The translations under genes and the position numbers were made by a program. A stretch of 64,000 nucleotides of DNA, from NCBI GenBank assembly GCA_040772685.1, contig JAXGXQ010000008.1, forward strand, positions 1 to 64,000, given 5' to 3'. Shown in pieces: positions 55,201 through 62,095 of this stretch. A model generated the notes under the pieces. The model saw only the letters and a program-made list of their open reading frames with translations. It ran no database searches and was not told where the DNA came from. Numbering within the stretch: position 1 is the stretch's first letter; every line of letters begins with the position of its first letter. Origin of the DNA: JAXGXQ01 sp040772685 (lineage in GTDB: Bacteria > Bacillota > Clostridia > Saccharofermentanales > UBA5734).

Positions 55201-55476
55201 GACCACAACGCTTGTTATTTTTTTGCCGGAAACGCCCTGCATTGTGACTGTTGGTCCCTCTGCTTCATCGGCTGGCGGCGCGATAATTTTTTCGGTTTCC
55301 GGCTTTTCAGCTTTTTCCGATTTCGTTTTCTTGGCGCTGCTTTGTTCCTTTTCCAGCTTTTCCTCTTCCGGCTTGGGCTCAGGCTTGTTTGCCGCGGCGT
55401 GACTTAAGCCGTCGCCTCTGACAAAACCTGCTCGCAGACCAGATCCGGAATCGTCTCTTTTTCTCATCCTATGCAT
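52267..55476 (-). CDS. infB: Translation initiation factor IF-2
   Basis: GTPase that brings initiator tRNA to the ribosome. The G domain has GHVDHGKTS (G1), DTPGHEAF (G3) and NKID (G4), followed by domains II-IV. The 1069-aa length is large because the N-terminal half (about 480 residues) is low complexity: Glu/Lys-rich, then Ala/Pro-rich (PAAQAPA repeats), then Gln/Arg/Pro/Gly-rich (QGQRPYGDRPQ repeats), before the IF2-N-type segment. Two ATGs four codons apart lie near GGAGG; I keep the first. The long repeat region resembles IF-2 of some Actinobacteria and Clostridia in style. Confidence 0.95.
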   Translation of the reverse strand: MHRMRKRDDSGSGLRAGFVRGDGLSHAAANKPEPKPEEEKLEKEQSSAKKTKSEKAEKPETEKIIAPPADEAEGPTVTMQGVSGKKITSVVVRARRPKKAADEEASQAEKASAGEAPAAAETAAAAAKAPAAAEKTATPETPAAAPVPAAPAKTDKPAAEKPADISAPATVPAVAAATESVPAAKAPAAKTEPAAAQAPAAQPPAAQAPATQAPAAQSQAPAAQAQAPAARSADAPAARQPASTQGDRPQSAQGQRPQQGRTQQGQRPYGDRPQGQRSFGDRPQGDRPQGQGQRPYGDRPQQGQRPYGDRPQQGQRPYGDRPQSDRPQGDRPQGDRPYSGAPRQQGSRPYSGTPRPQGDRPAYNSGRPQGGQRPARPADPLSEAVSELQRPGFANRGGVDRKRTDDKRQPRREQPKPGMENPRDKHHKLKEQAAVISGEGVSKALKDETLLDTLYNPAGGRGRGRRGGRRGAQQQRSAPVVRAVLTNVKLPESLTVKEFAEAIKKTSADVIKRLIKLGVMATVNQEIDFDTAALIAEEYGITAEKLVTVTAEEKLFDDSEDDVSKLKPRPPVVVVMGHVDHGKTSILDRFRSANVVSGEAGGITQHIGAYTVCAKDREITFLDTPGHEAFTTMRARGAQVTDIAILVVAADDGVMPQTVEAINHARAADTEIIVAINKIDKEGANLDRVKQELSKYELIPEEWGGTTVMVPVSAKTGQGIDELLEMVLLTADVMELKADPDRQAKGTVIEAKLDKNRGAVATVLVQRGTLRMGDTLVAGATFGRVRAMIDDKGKNVKKAGPSIPVEILGLPEVPEAGDIFYVVTDEKEARALADRRRSDSREQQLRTSSRMSLENLYSQMATGEVKDLNIIVKADVQGSVEAVIQSLEKLNNAGEEVRVNVIHGGVGAITESDIRLADVSNAIVIGFNVRPAANVIDMAADTGVDMRMYRVIYNAIEDIEAAMKGMLAPEFKEVVTGHAEIRQTFKASGVGTIGGAYVTDGKIVRNTDIRVVRDGIVIHEGKLSSLKRFKDDVREVAAGYECGLSVERFNDIKEGDIIEAFEMKQIERS
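54380..54760 (-). repeat. 33-bp tandem repeats in the infB N-terminal region
   Basis: At least three nearly perfect 33-bp copies (about 54530-54610) code for QGQRPYGDRPQ, flanked by shorter degenerate copies coding GDRPQ modules on both sides. All units are multiples of three, so copy number changes keep the frame. Confidence 0.85.
54760..55160 (-). repeat. Ala/Pro-rich repeat tract in infB
   Basis: Degenerate repeats coding for AAQAPA and PAAEKTA-type modules, Ala and Pro with scattered Lys/Glu, lying before the Arg/Gln/Pro tract. Confidence 0.6.
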
Positions 55477-55535
55477 ATTCCTCCAAATTTTTCGCCTCCG
55501 GGATTGCCGGCGCTTTGCCCGAAGGCTGTTCCAGT

Positions 55536-55844
55536 TTAGTTATCTGCTGCGGCCAATCCACTGAGGATGTTGGCGAACCCTTCGTCAACTACTCCAATGA
55601 CAACGCGGGTCTCGCGCCCTGTCCAGTGACCGAGTGTCTGCCGATCGCCTGCTGTGATCAGCGGCACCTCGTAGTGGACACTCAGACGGCCGATTTTATC
55701 TTTCGTGTTTGGCCCCGCATCATCCGCCAGGATTACGAGAACCACTTTGCCGGCGCGTACACCGCGTTCAACGGCGTCAGATCCAAAGACCAGGCGGCGG
55801 GCCCGGCAGGCCATTCCCAGCATACGCCAGAATTTTTCTGTCAT
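55536..55844 (-). CDS. ylxQ: L7Ae-family RNA-binding protein YlxQ
   Basis: A 102-aa protein of the ribosomal L7Ae/L30e fold (MLGMACRARRLVFGSDAVERG, AGKVVLVILADDAG), expected to bind kink-turn RNA. It sits in its normal place between ylxR and infB. The ATG touches the ylxR stop; GGAGG lies in the end of ylxR. Exact RNA target unknown. Confidence 0.85.
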   Translation of the reverse strand: MTEKFWRMLGMACRARRLVFGSDAVERGVRAGKVVLVILADDAGPNTKDKIGRLSVHYEVPLITAGDRQTLGHWTGRETRVVIGVVDEGFANILSGLAAADN

Positions 55845-56126
55845 TTATGCCTCCGGCTCTTCTGGAGGCAAAGCTTCCAGTTCTTCAGTCAAGGCGGTAA
55901 CTACAGCCTCATCGACCCTTGCCTTGAAATTCTTGTCGAAGCGGTGCTGCCTGATCGCCTGCTGCAAGCAAGTCCTGTTGCGGCAAACATACGCGCCGCG
56001 GCCGGGTTTCCTGCCGGTTGGATCCAGACAAATTTCGCCCTCGGCGTTTTGTACAAGCCGGATCAAAGACCTCTTGGGATGCATGACCCGACAGCTGACA
56101 CACATCCGTTGCGGCTGTTTTTTCAT
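55845..56126 (-). CDS. ylxR: YlxR / RnpM family RNA-binding protein
   Basis: A 93-aa protein with the DUF448 motif (RMCVSCRVMHPKRSLIR and GRKPGRGAYVC), recently linked to modulation of RNase P in Bacillus. The C-terminus is acidic. GGGAGG stands before the ATG. It lies between nusA and ylxQ, its standard location. Confidence 0.9.
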   Translation of the reverse strand: MKKQPQRMCVSCRVMHPKRSLIRLVQNAEGEICLDPTGRKPGRGAYVCRNRTCLQQAIRQHRFDKNFKARVDEAVVTALTEELEALPPEEPEA

Positions 56127-56141
56127 GCTTCCTCCCTGTGC

Positions 56142-57275
56142 TTAAGCTTCTGAATCAGCAGGCAGCGCTTCTTCTGCTTCAGCGGTTTGCTCCGCCGCCT
56201 GGGAAAAGCGCTGCATCAGCTCGGCTTCAATCATGGCCCGGTACTGTGATTCGCTCTTGATATCGATTTTCCAACCGGTCAGGCGGGCAGCCAGGCGAGC
56301 GTTCTGGCCTTCACGGCCAATCGCCAGCGAAAGCTGCTGGTCGGGCACAACCACAACGGCTACCTTTTCGTCAGGATAAATATCAACCTTGACTACCTTG
56401 GCCGGGTTAAGGCTGTTGCTGATAAAAGTAATGTCGTCTGAATCCCATTCGATGATATCGATCTTTTCGCCCATCAGCTCGTCCATGATCGCCTGTACGC
56501 GCAGGCCGCGCTGCCCGACGCAGGCACCGACACTGTCGACGTTTTCGTCACGTGAGGTAACAGCCATCTTTGTGCGGGAACCGGCTTCACGGGCAATCGA
56601 GACAATCTCGACAATCCCGTTGGCGATTTCAGGCACTTCCTGTTCAAAGAGCTTGCGCACCAGGTTGGGGTGGCTGCGGGAAACATAAACAATCGGGCGG
56701 CCCTTTTTTTCGTCGACCTTGAGGATATAGAAACGCATACGCTGGTTGAAATTATAACCATCGATGCGAACTTGTTCGTTAAAAGGCAGAACAGCTTCAG
56801 CCCGGCCGATATCGACAATAACTTCACGGCGATCTTTACGCTGAACAACACCGGCCGCAATTTCGCCAATGCGGCTGGAGAATTCGTTTTGAATCCGTTC
56901 CCGCTCAGCACTGCAAAGCTTCTGATTAATCACGTTTTTCGCAGTCTGGGCAGCAAGGCGGCCAAAATCCTGCGGGTTCAATTCATAATCAAGCATATCG
57001 CCAAGCTGAAACTCGTCAGAAAGCGCCTTCGCTTCAGCCAGACTCATTTCGGAGTTGGGATCCTCGACTTCCTCAACGACTGTTTTCGTCATATACACAC
57101 GCATCTCACCGGTTTCACGGTCGAGCTCCGCACGGATATTATCTGTTGTTTTAGCGTCAAATTCACGCTTATAAGCTGAGACCAGCGATTCTTCAATTGC
57201 CTCGTACAATATTTCGGCATCAAGCCCGCGCTCTTTCTCCAGCAAGCGGATCGCTTCGATCAGTTCTTTATTCAT
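56142..57275 (-). CDS. nusA: Transcription termination/antitermination factor NusA
   Basis: Binds RNA polymerase and nascent RNA to affect pausing and termination. The N-terminal domain (MNKELIEAIRLLEKERG), S1 domain (GVVQRKDRREVIVDIGRAEA) and two KH domains (GQRGLRVQAIMDEL; LAIGREGQNARLAARLTGW) are in order. The length of 377 aa, without the C-terminal acidic repeats, is normal for Firmicutes. AAGGAG lies about 13 nt before the ATG. Confidence 0.96.
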   Translation of the reverse strand: MNKELIEAIRLLEKERGLDAEILYEAIEESLVSAYKREFDAKTTDNIRAELDRETGEMRVYMTKTVVEEVEDPNSEMSLAEAKALSDEFQLGDMLDYELNPQDFGRLAAQTAKNVINQKLCSAERERIQNEFSSRIGEIAAGVVQRKDRREVIVDIGRAEAVLPFNEQVRIDGYNFNQRMRFYILKVDEKKGRPIVYVSRSHPNLVRKLFEQEVPEIANGIVEIVSIAREAGSRTKMAVTSRDENVDSVGACVGQRGLRVQAIMDELMGEKIDIIEWDSDDITFISNSLNPAKVVKVDIYPDEKVAVVVVPDQQLSLAIGREGQNARLAARLTGWKIDIKSESQYRAMIEAELMQRFSQAAEQTAEAEEALPADSEA

Positions 57276-57328
57276 TACGGTAGGGTCTCCTTCCTGTCAT
57301 TAGCCAGTAAAATTTTGGTTGATATCTG

Positions 57329-57799
57329 TCAGTTGAAGCGAACAGCGCGTTTAACCTTGGCAGCTTCGCTGCGTTGAAACTTCTGTACAGTGTCGTCATC
57401 AGCACGAATTACTATGAGATCTCCCTCCAGCGGCTGCAGCCAGCCCAAAAATTTCTTTTGGCCGTCACGTGCCTTGTAGAGGCTGACTTCGACCCAGCTG
57501 TCAACGTAACGGTTGAAATCGCGGTCTTCTGTCAGTGCCCGGTCGAGCCCGGGTGATGAAACCTCGAGGTAATCATGAGTAGTGATTTTGAGGTCGTTTT
57601 CAATTATCGGATCAACAAGCTCGCTGACTTTAGCACACTCGTCGATGGTGACTCCGCCCCGCCGGTCAACGTAGATCCGCAAAAAACGGGCTGAATTTTC
57701 GGTTTTAAGCTCAACGTCAATCAGTTCGAGACCGAGCTCTTGCACAAGCGGTTCAAGGGTATCATAAACCAGTTGTGCTGTCGGGTGGCGTTTGGCCAT
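57329..57799 (-). CDS. rimP: Ribosome maturation factor RimP
   Basis: Needed for 30S assembly. It has the RimP fold motifs ELGLELIDVEL, LRIYVDRRGGVTIDECAKVSE, and VSSPGLDRAL. The open frame runs to 57916, but GGGAGGGAAG stands directly before the ATG at 57799, giving a normal 156 aa; the longer version would translate through the leader hairpin. It is the first gene of the rimP-nusA-infB run. Confidence 0.93.
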   Translation of the reverse strand: MAKRHPTAQLVYDTLEPLVQELGLELIDVELKTENSARFLRIYVDRRGGVTIDECAKVSELVDPIIENDLKITTHDYLEVSSPGLDRALTEDRDFNRYVDSWVEVSLYKARDGQKKFLGWLQPLEGDLIVIRADDDTVQKFQRSEAAKVKRAVRFN

Positions 57800-57859
57800 C
57801 TTCCCTCCCCGGAACCTTGTTCCGCTTGTAACAGACAGTAAAGTGGCAGGAAGTAACAA

Positions 57860-57879
57860 AGAGTGGGCGCGCCCACTCT
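57860..57879 (-). promoter_or_regulatory. Perfect palindromic hairpin in the rimP leader
   Basis: A 20-bp perfect palindrome gives an 8-bp G+C-rich stem and CGCG loop, followed on the minus strand by TTGTTACTT. It sits between the promoter and the rimP ribosome site. It resembles an attenuator or a weak terminator in front of the nusA operon; a protein-binding operator is the alternative. Confidence 0.55.
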
Positions 57880-57906
57880 CCGTCACAACTACCTTCATAC
57901 CGATAC

Positions 57907-57935
57907 AGTATAGCATGCACGCAGTCGTAATGCAA
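57907..57935 (-). promoter_or_regulatory. Promoter of the rimP-nusA-infB run
   Basis: Extended -10 TGC-TATACT (TATACT at 57907-57912) with TTGCAT (57930-57935) 17 bp upstream on the minus strand. The -35 is weak, but the TG extension compensates. The leader to rimP would be about 100 nt. Confidence 0.6.
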
Positions 57936-58173
57936 CCTGTAAAGTTGGTGTAAAAAAATCGTCAAACCCTTGTCTGAACGGCCTTTGCCAGCTTTATTCC
58001 GCTGTAAGTTTGTTTGTTGAGGCAAGCCTGAGATCTGAGGATGTTAAGTTGTGTCCAGAAGCAATTTGTGAAGTAGTTGGCCGATTCGTCTTGAAATCCG
58101 CTGATTTTCGTGATTATGCCTACAATCCAAGCAGGTTTTGGCCTGGTTCATAGAGATAATTGTTGTTTGTGAC
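57936..58173. other. Divergent intergenic region, nothing recognised
   Basis: Between the rimP promoter (minus) and the promoter of the P-loop ATPase gene (plus) I see no gene, RNA or clear repeat. Confidence 0.4.
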
Positions 58174-58202
58174 TTCAAATTCAAAATCCTGTAGGTTACA
58201 AT
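58174..58202 (+). promoter_or_regulatory. Candidate promoter of the P-loop ATPase gene
   Basis: TTCAAA (58174-58179) and TACAAT (58197-58202), spaced 17 bp. A 14-bp perfect palindrome lies just downstream, over the expected transcription start. Confidence 0.5.
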
Positions 58203-58210
58203 GTAAGAAA

Positions 58211-58224
58211 GCCGAATATTCGGC
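58211..58224. promoter_or_regulatory. 14-bp palindrome, operator-like
   Basis: GCCGAATATTCGGC is a perfect palindrome nine bp downstream of the -10 box and 25 bp before the start codon at 58250. Its position suits a repressor operator or a 5' RNA hairpin. Confidence 0.5.
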
Positions 58225-58249
58225 AACAACAGCAAAGGGAGTGATGCCC

Positions 58250-58660
58250 ATGATCAAGGTAATTGTTGGCAGAAAGGGCAGTGGCAAAACCGCTCGCCTG
58301 GTCGATGACCTCAACGCACACGCAACCAGTGACAACGCTAACGTAGTCTGTATCGAACGGGGCAGGCGCCTCGACCGCCTGGTAAAGTACCAGATCCGTC
58401 TTCTGGACATTTCCGACTATCCTATTGTCGGCTTCCGTGAATTACTGGCCTTCATAGCCGGTATCAGCGCCAAGGATTATGACCTGACGCACATCTATAT
58501 CGATAGTATTTTCAAAATCGCCAATGACACTTCCATGATTAACCTCGAAAAATTCCTGGAAGAGCTCGAGACCTTTTCGGATAACAATAATTTCAGTGTG
58601 ATGATTATCCTGTCCGCAGAACCTGAGGCGCTGCCCGAATCAATCCGGCGCTACGTCTGA
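58250..58660 (+). CDS. Small P-loop ATPase of unknown function
   Basis: A 136-aa single-domain protein with Walker A GRKGSGKTARL near the start and a likely Walker B at THIYIDSIF. Nothing else is recognisable; small P-loop proteins like this in Clostridia are sometimes labelled PilT-like, without proof. The open frame extends upstream to 58160, but GGGAG (58238-58242) suits the ATG at 58250 better than the one at 58244. It has its own candidate promoter and is followed by mscL after 90 nt. Confidence 0.65.
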   Translation: MIKVIVGRKGSGKTARLVDDLNAHATSDNANVVCIERGRRLDRLVKYQIRLLDISDYPIVGFRELLAFIAGISAKDYDLTHIYIDSIFKIANDTSMINLEKFLEELETFSDNNNFSVMIILSAEPEALPESIRRYV

Positions 58661-58750
58661 CTGCTGCACCATTATACATCTGCGTACTAAACAGCCTGCC
58701 GACGGCAGGTAATAGATTAAGAACTGAAAAAAATCCGGAGGAACAGCTGT

Positions 58751-59176
58751 ATGTGGAAAGAATTTAAAGAATTCGCACTCAAGGGCAATGTAATTGATCT
58801 GGCTGTCGCGGTCGTAATCGGCGCTGCTTTTGGCGCCATCGTCAATAGTCTGGTTAAGGATATCATTATGCCGATAATCGGTTATCTGACGGCCGGCGTT
58901 GATTTTGCGGCTTTGAAAGTTGTCTTGCGGCCTGCTGCCGTTGTGAACGGTGTCGAAGTTGCTGAAACTGCGATCACCTACGGCGTGCTGATTATGACCA
59001 TAATTCAGTTCCTGATTATCGCATTCAGCATTTTCCTGATGGTTCGTTTAATCAATAAAGCCAGGGCCCGGATGGAAGCGAAAAATAAAGTTGAAGAAGT
59101 AGTTGAAGAGCCGGCCAAATCTGAAGAAACCGTGCTGCTGGCCGAGATCCGCGATCTGCTGAAAGAAAAGAACTGA
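58751..59176 (+). CDS. mscL: Large-conductance mechanosensitive channel
   Basis: A pressure-release channel opened by membrane tension. The N-terminal helix WKEFKEFALKGNVIDLAVAVVIGAAFG, written here in part as FALKGNVIDLAVAVV, is the family hallmark; two membrane helices and a cytoplasmic C-terminal helix (LLAEIRDLLKEKN) follow. The length of 141 aa is normal. GGAGG stands before the ATG. A terminator follows at 59255. Confidence 0.95.
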   Translation: MWKEFKEFALKGNVIDLAVAVVIGAAFGAIVNSLVKDIIMPIIGYLTAGVDFAALKVVLRPAAVVNGVEVAETAITYGVLIMTIIQFLIIAFSIFLMVRLINKARARMEAKNKVEEVVEEPAKSEETVLLAEIRDLLKEKN

Positions 59177-59254
59177 AAATAAATTGGCAGGTCACGCACG
59201 CTATGTTTAGATATAACCGTAATCTGCCTTCCGGCTCATAATTGCAATAACTCA

Positions 59255-59280
59255 GGGCTGGCTCAAGAGCCGGCCCTTTT
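59255..59280 (+). terminator. Terminator after mscL (or attenuator before ilvN)
   Basis: GGGCTGGCTC (59255-59264) pairs with GAGCCGGCCC (59267-59276) with one G-T pair, followed by TTTTAATTT. It ends mscL transcription; as it also lies about 150 nt before ilvN, an attenuator role is possible, but I see no leader peptide or T-box. Confidence 0.8.
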
Positions 59281-59427
59281 AATTTGCTTGAACTGCTGGC
59301 TAAACAGCTGTTAACTAACGTTTTGCGTCCTGTTTTCTGGTCGTTTTATAACGAGGCTGTCGACAGTGATTGTCGTTTGACTTTAATCGTGATAAGGTCA
59401 AAACAGTATCAGTATAAGGAGGCGTCT

Positions 59428-59940
59428 ATGCTCCGTAGTTTATCTGTTCTCGTCGAAAACCGCGCTGGTGTGCTTACCCGGGTGACAAGTCTGTTTGCCC
59501 GCCGCGGCTACAATATTGAGAGCCTGGCTGTAGGTACAACCCAGGATCCGGCGATTTCCCGCATTACCATTACAATGGCTGGCGATGACGACCTCATGCG
59601 TCAGATCACCAGACAGCTGCACAAGCTGCCCGACGTCCTGATGGTGCGCGATTTGTCACCTGAAGAACATTTTTCCCGTGAACTGGTGTTTTTCAAGGTT
59701 GTTGCAGACGAAGAAGCCCGTACCGGCATTCTGCAAATCGTCAATATTTTCCGCGGGCACGTTATTGATGTCTCACCCGGCACAATGACAATTGAACTTA
59801 GCGGTAAGGAAGACAAAATCAATGCTCTGATGGAGCTGCTTAAGCCATATGGCATACTGGAACTGGTACGTACGGGCCCAATCGCAATCGAACGCGGCGA
59901 CCGTGTCCTGAATGTCAATATTCCGGAACAAATAAAGTAA
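59428..59940 (+). CDS. ilvN: Acetolactate synthase small (regulatory) subunit
   Basis: Valine-sensing regulatory subunit with an N-terminal ACT domain (LSVLVENRAGVLTRVTSLFARRGYNIESL, shown in outline as VENRAGVLTRV and RGYNIESL) and a C-terminal ACT-like half. The length of 170 aa is normal. The frame opens at 59284, but AAGGAGG stands six nt before the ATG at 59428. The catalytic subunit gene ilvB is not in the window, so it is encoded elsewhere. ilvC follows after 64 nt. Confidence 0.93.
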   Translation: MLRSLSVLVENRAGVLTRVTSLFARRGYNIESLAVGTTQDPAISRITITMAGDDDLMRQITRQLHKLPDVLMVRDLSPEEHFSRELVFFKVVADEEARTGILQIVNIFRGHVIDVSPGTMTIELSGKEDKINALMELLKPYGILELVRTGPIAIERGDRVLNVNIPEQIK

Positions 59941-60004
59941 TAATCAGCTAAAGACAAAAATTTTTTATGGACAGCCGGCCGGCCGGCGGTACAGGAGGAT
60001 CTCA

Positions 60005-61009
60005 ATGAAAAAAGTCTACAAGGAAAATGAATGCCGTACACACGCTCTGGATGGAAAAACAATCGCGATTATCGGCTATGGCAGCCAGGGTCATGCCCAT
60101 GCGCTGAACCTGCATGAAAGCGGCTTCAACGTCATTGTCGGCTTATATGAAGGCAGCAAATCCTGGGCCCGCGCTGAAAAAGCCGGTCTTAAGGTTATGA
60201 CCGCGGCCGACGCCACCAAGCAAGCGGACGTGATCATGATCCTGATCAACGACGAAAAGCAGCAACAGCTGTTTGAAGAGTCAATCCGCCCTAATCTGAC
60301 AGCCGGCAAAGCAATTGCTTTTGCTCATGGCTTTAACATTCATTTCGGCAGCATCGTGCCTCCCAGTGATGTTGACGTCTTCCTGATCGCGCCTAAAGGC
60401 CCCGGTCACACTGTGCGCAGCCAGTACGTTGCCGGCCGCGGTGTACCCGCTCTCTTTGCCGTTGGCCAGGACTACACCGGCAATGCCCAGAATATCGCCT
60501 TTGACTATGCCTACGGTATCGGCGCCGCCCGCGCCGGCGTACTTGGCACCACCTTCCGTGAAGAAACCGAAACAGACCTGTTTGGTGAGCAGGTTGTGCT
60601 TTGCGGCGGCGTTACTGAACTGATGAAAGTTGGTTTTGAAGTTCTGGTTGAGGCTGGGTATGACCCTGAAAACGCCTATTACGAGTGCGTCCACGAAATG
60701 AAACTGATTATCGACATGGTTGCCCAGGGCGGCCTTTCTACAATGCGCTACTCCATTAGTGACACAGCCGAATACGGTGATTATATGGTTGGCCGCAGGA
60801 TTATCACTGACGAAACAAAGAAGGAAATGAAGAAAGTACTGCAGGAAATCCAGGAAGGCACTTTCGCCCGCAACTGGATTCTGGAGAATAAAGTCGGCCG
60901 CCCGAATCTGCTGGCCCGCCGCCGCATCGAAGCCGGTCATCAGGTGGAAACAGTCGGCCGTGAGCTGCGCGCTCTGATGAGCTGGAACAAGGAAATTGAA
61001 GTAGAGTAA
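60005..61009 (+). CDS. ilvC: Ketol-acid reductoisomerase
   Basis: Second step of valine and isoleucine synthesis, isomerising and reducing acetolactate. The Rossmann loop GYGSQGHAHALNL and the C-terminal knotted domain with its Mg ligands (EETETDLFGEQ, ECVHEMKLI) are present. In the cofactor loop (GLYEGSKSW) both Ser are kept, pointing to NADPH, although the usual Arg is Tyr. The length of 334 aa is normal for the short class I type. GGAGG stands before the ATG; a strong terminator follows. Confidence 0.96.
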   Translation: MKKVYKENECRTHALDGKTIAIIGYGSQGHAHALNLHESGFNVIVGLYEGSKSWARAEKAGLKVMTAADATKQADVIMILINDEKQQQLFEESIRPNLTAGKAIAFAHGFNIHFGSIVPPSDVDVFLIAPKGPGHTVRSQYVAGRGVPALFAVGQDYTGNAQNIAFDYAYGIGAARAGVLGTTFREETETDLFGEQVVLCGGVTELMKVGFEVLVEAGYDPENAYYECVHEMKLIIDMVAQGGLSTMRYSISDTAEYGDYMVGRRIITDETKKEMKKVLQEIQEGTFARNWILENKVGRPNLLARRRIEAGHQVETVGRELRALMSWNKEIEVE

Positions 61010-61051
61010 ACTAACTGACTGGGCAATAAAATAATATCAGGTATGCTCCAG

Positions 61052-61081
61052 GGACTCCGCCAAACGCGGAGTCCTTGTTTT
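61052..61081 (+). terminator. Terminator after ilvC
   Basis: A perfect 9-bp stem (61052-61060 with 61066-61074), 5-nt loop, followed by TTGTTTTGT. Confidence 0.9.
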
Positions 61082-61173
61082 GTGTTCCAGGGAACAATCG
61101 GAAACAATATGCATCAGTAAACTGATTTATAAAGGGTTCTGAAAAGAGTTCTGAATCAGCGCTTCGTTTTTGT

Positions 61174-62094
61174 TCAGTTGTTCTTGATTCTGGAAAGCCC
61201 AAAAGTCAGCGCGAAAATTACCGCGCTGACCAGCACGATGGTGGCGCCGGCAGCTGTGTCAAAATAAAACGAGAGCAGCAGACCGGAGATACAGCTGATA
61301 AAAGAAAAAATCAGCGACAATGCATGATACTGGCGCATCGAACGCGCCACGTTCCGGGCAGCAGAGGCCGGCAGGATCAGGAGCGAGTTGATCAGCAGAA
61401 TACCGACCCATTTGATCGCGACTGTAACCAGAACCGCGATTACCACCAGATACAGGTTTTCCAGTACCCGGGCCGGAATGCCCTTGCTGATTGCCAGCGA
61501 ACGGTTGACACTGACCACCAGCAGGCGGTTATAAAACAGCAGGTAAAAAACGCTGATCAGCACCAGGGTCGCGGCTATCAGAATAATATCTGAAGATTGA
61601 ATAGCCAGAATGTCGCCGACCAGATAACGGTTGTATTTCGCGAACCCGCCCTCGCGTGAAAGCAGCGCGATGCCCAGTGCCACCGCGGACGAAGAGAAAA
61701 CACCGATGATAGTGTCAGTTGAGGATCTGGCCCGGTTCTTTACAGCTGAAATGCCGAGTCCAAAGATAACAGCGAACATCAGCATGGAAATTATCGGATC
61801 CTGCAGACCAAGAATCGTACCAATCGCGATGCCTGTCAACGCAGAATGGCCAAGCGCATCGGAATAGAACGACAGCCGGTTATCGACAACGAGTGTGCCG
61901 GCCAGGCCGAAAATCGGAGCGATTAACAGCACCGCCAACAGGGCGTTGCGCATAAAGTTATACTGCCAGAAATCCAGCAGCGGTATGCTAGCCAGCGCTG
62001 CCGGCGACATACTCAAAAACGCTTTCAACGGCAAGCTTAGCAGCAGGTTTAACCGCATGCTCACAAAGCTCAGAAGGATCCCGATCTGTTCCAT
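61174..62094 (-). CDS. Zinc/manganese ABC transporter permease (ZnuB type)
   Basis: A membrane subunit of the ABC-3 family with about eight to nine hydrophobic segments; FYSDALGHSALTGIAIG and the ILLINSLLILPASAARN loop are typical. The frame opens at 62211, but GGAGG precedes the ATG at 62094, one nt after the ATPase stop, giving 306 aa. It forms an operon with the ATPase and binding protein genes. Zinc against manganese cannot be told from the permease. Confidence 0.9.
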   Translation of the reverse strand: MEQIGILLSFVSMRLNLLLSLPLKAFLSMSPAALASIPLLDFWQYNFMRNALLAVLLIAPIFGLAGTLVVDNRLSFYSDALGHSALTGIAIGTILGLQDPIISMLMFAVIFGLGISAVKNRARSSTDTIIGVFSSSAVALGIALLSREGGFAKYNRYLVGDILAIQSSDIILIAATLVLISVFYLLFYNRLLVVSVNRSLAISKGIPARVLENLYLVVIAVLVTVAIKWVGILLINSLLILPASAARNVARSMRQYHALSLIFSFISCISGLLLSFYFDTAAGATIVLVSAVIFALTFGLSRIKNN

Positions 62095-62095
62095 C

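Noticed and set aside
54333..55407. Long alternative frames across the infB repeat region, both strands
   Set aside because: They result from the low-complexity G+C-rich repeats; the IF-2 frame is continuous and has the conserved domains.
57800..57916. Longer rimP reading frame starting at 57916
   Set aside because: The extension would translate the leader hairpin and adds residues unlike RimP; GGGAGGG before the ATG at 57799 decides the start.
59177..59427. T-box or amino-acid leader upstream of ilvN
   Set aside because: I found neither the conserved T-box sequence nor a short frame rich in Leu/Val/Ile codons with a ribosome site; only the mscL terminator is clear.
60281..60940. 219-codon minus-strand frame opposite ilvC
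   Set aside because: Shadow of ilvC; no ribosome site or motifs.
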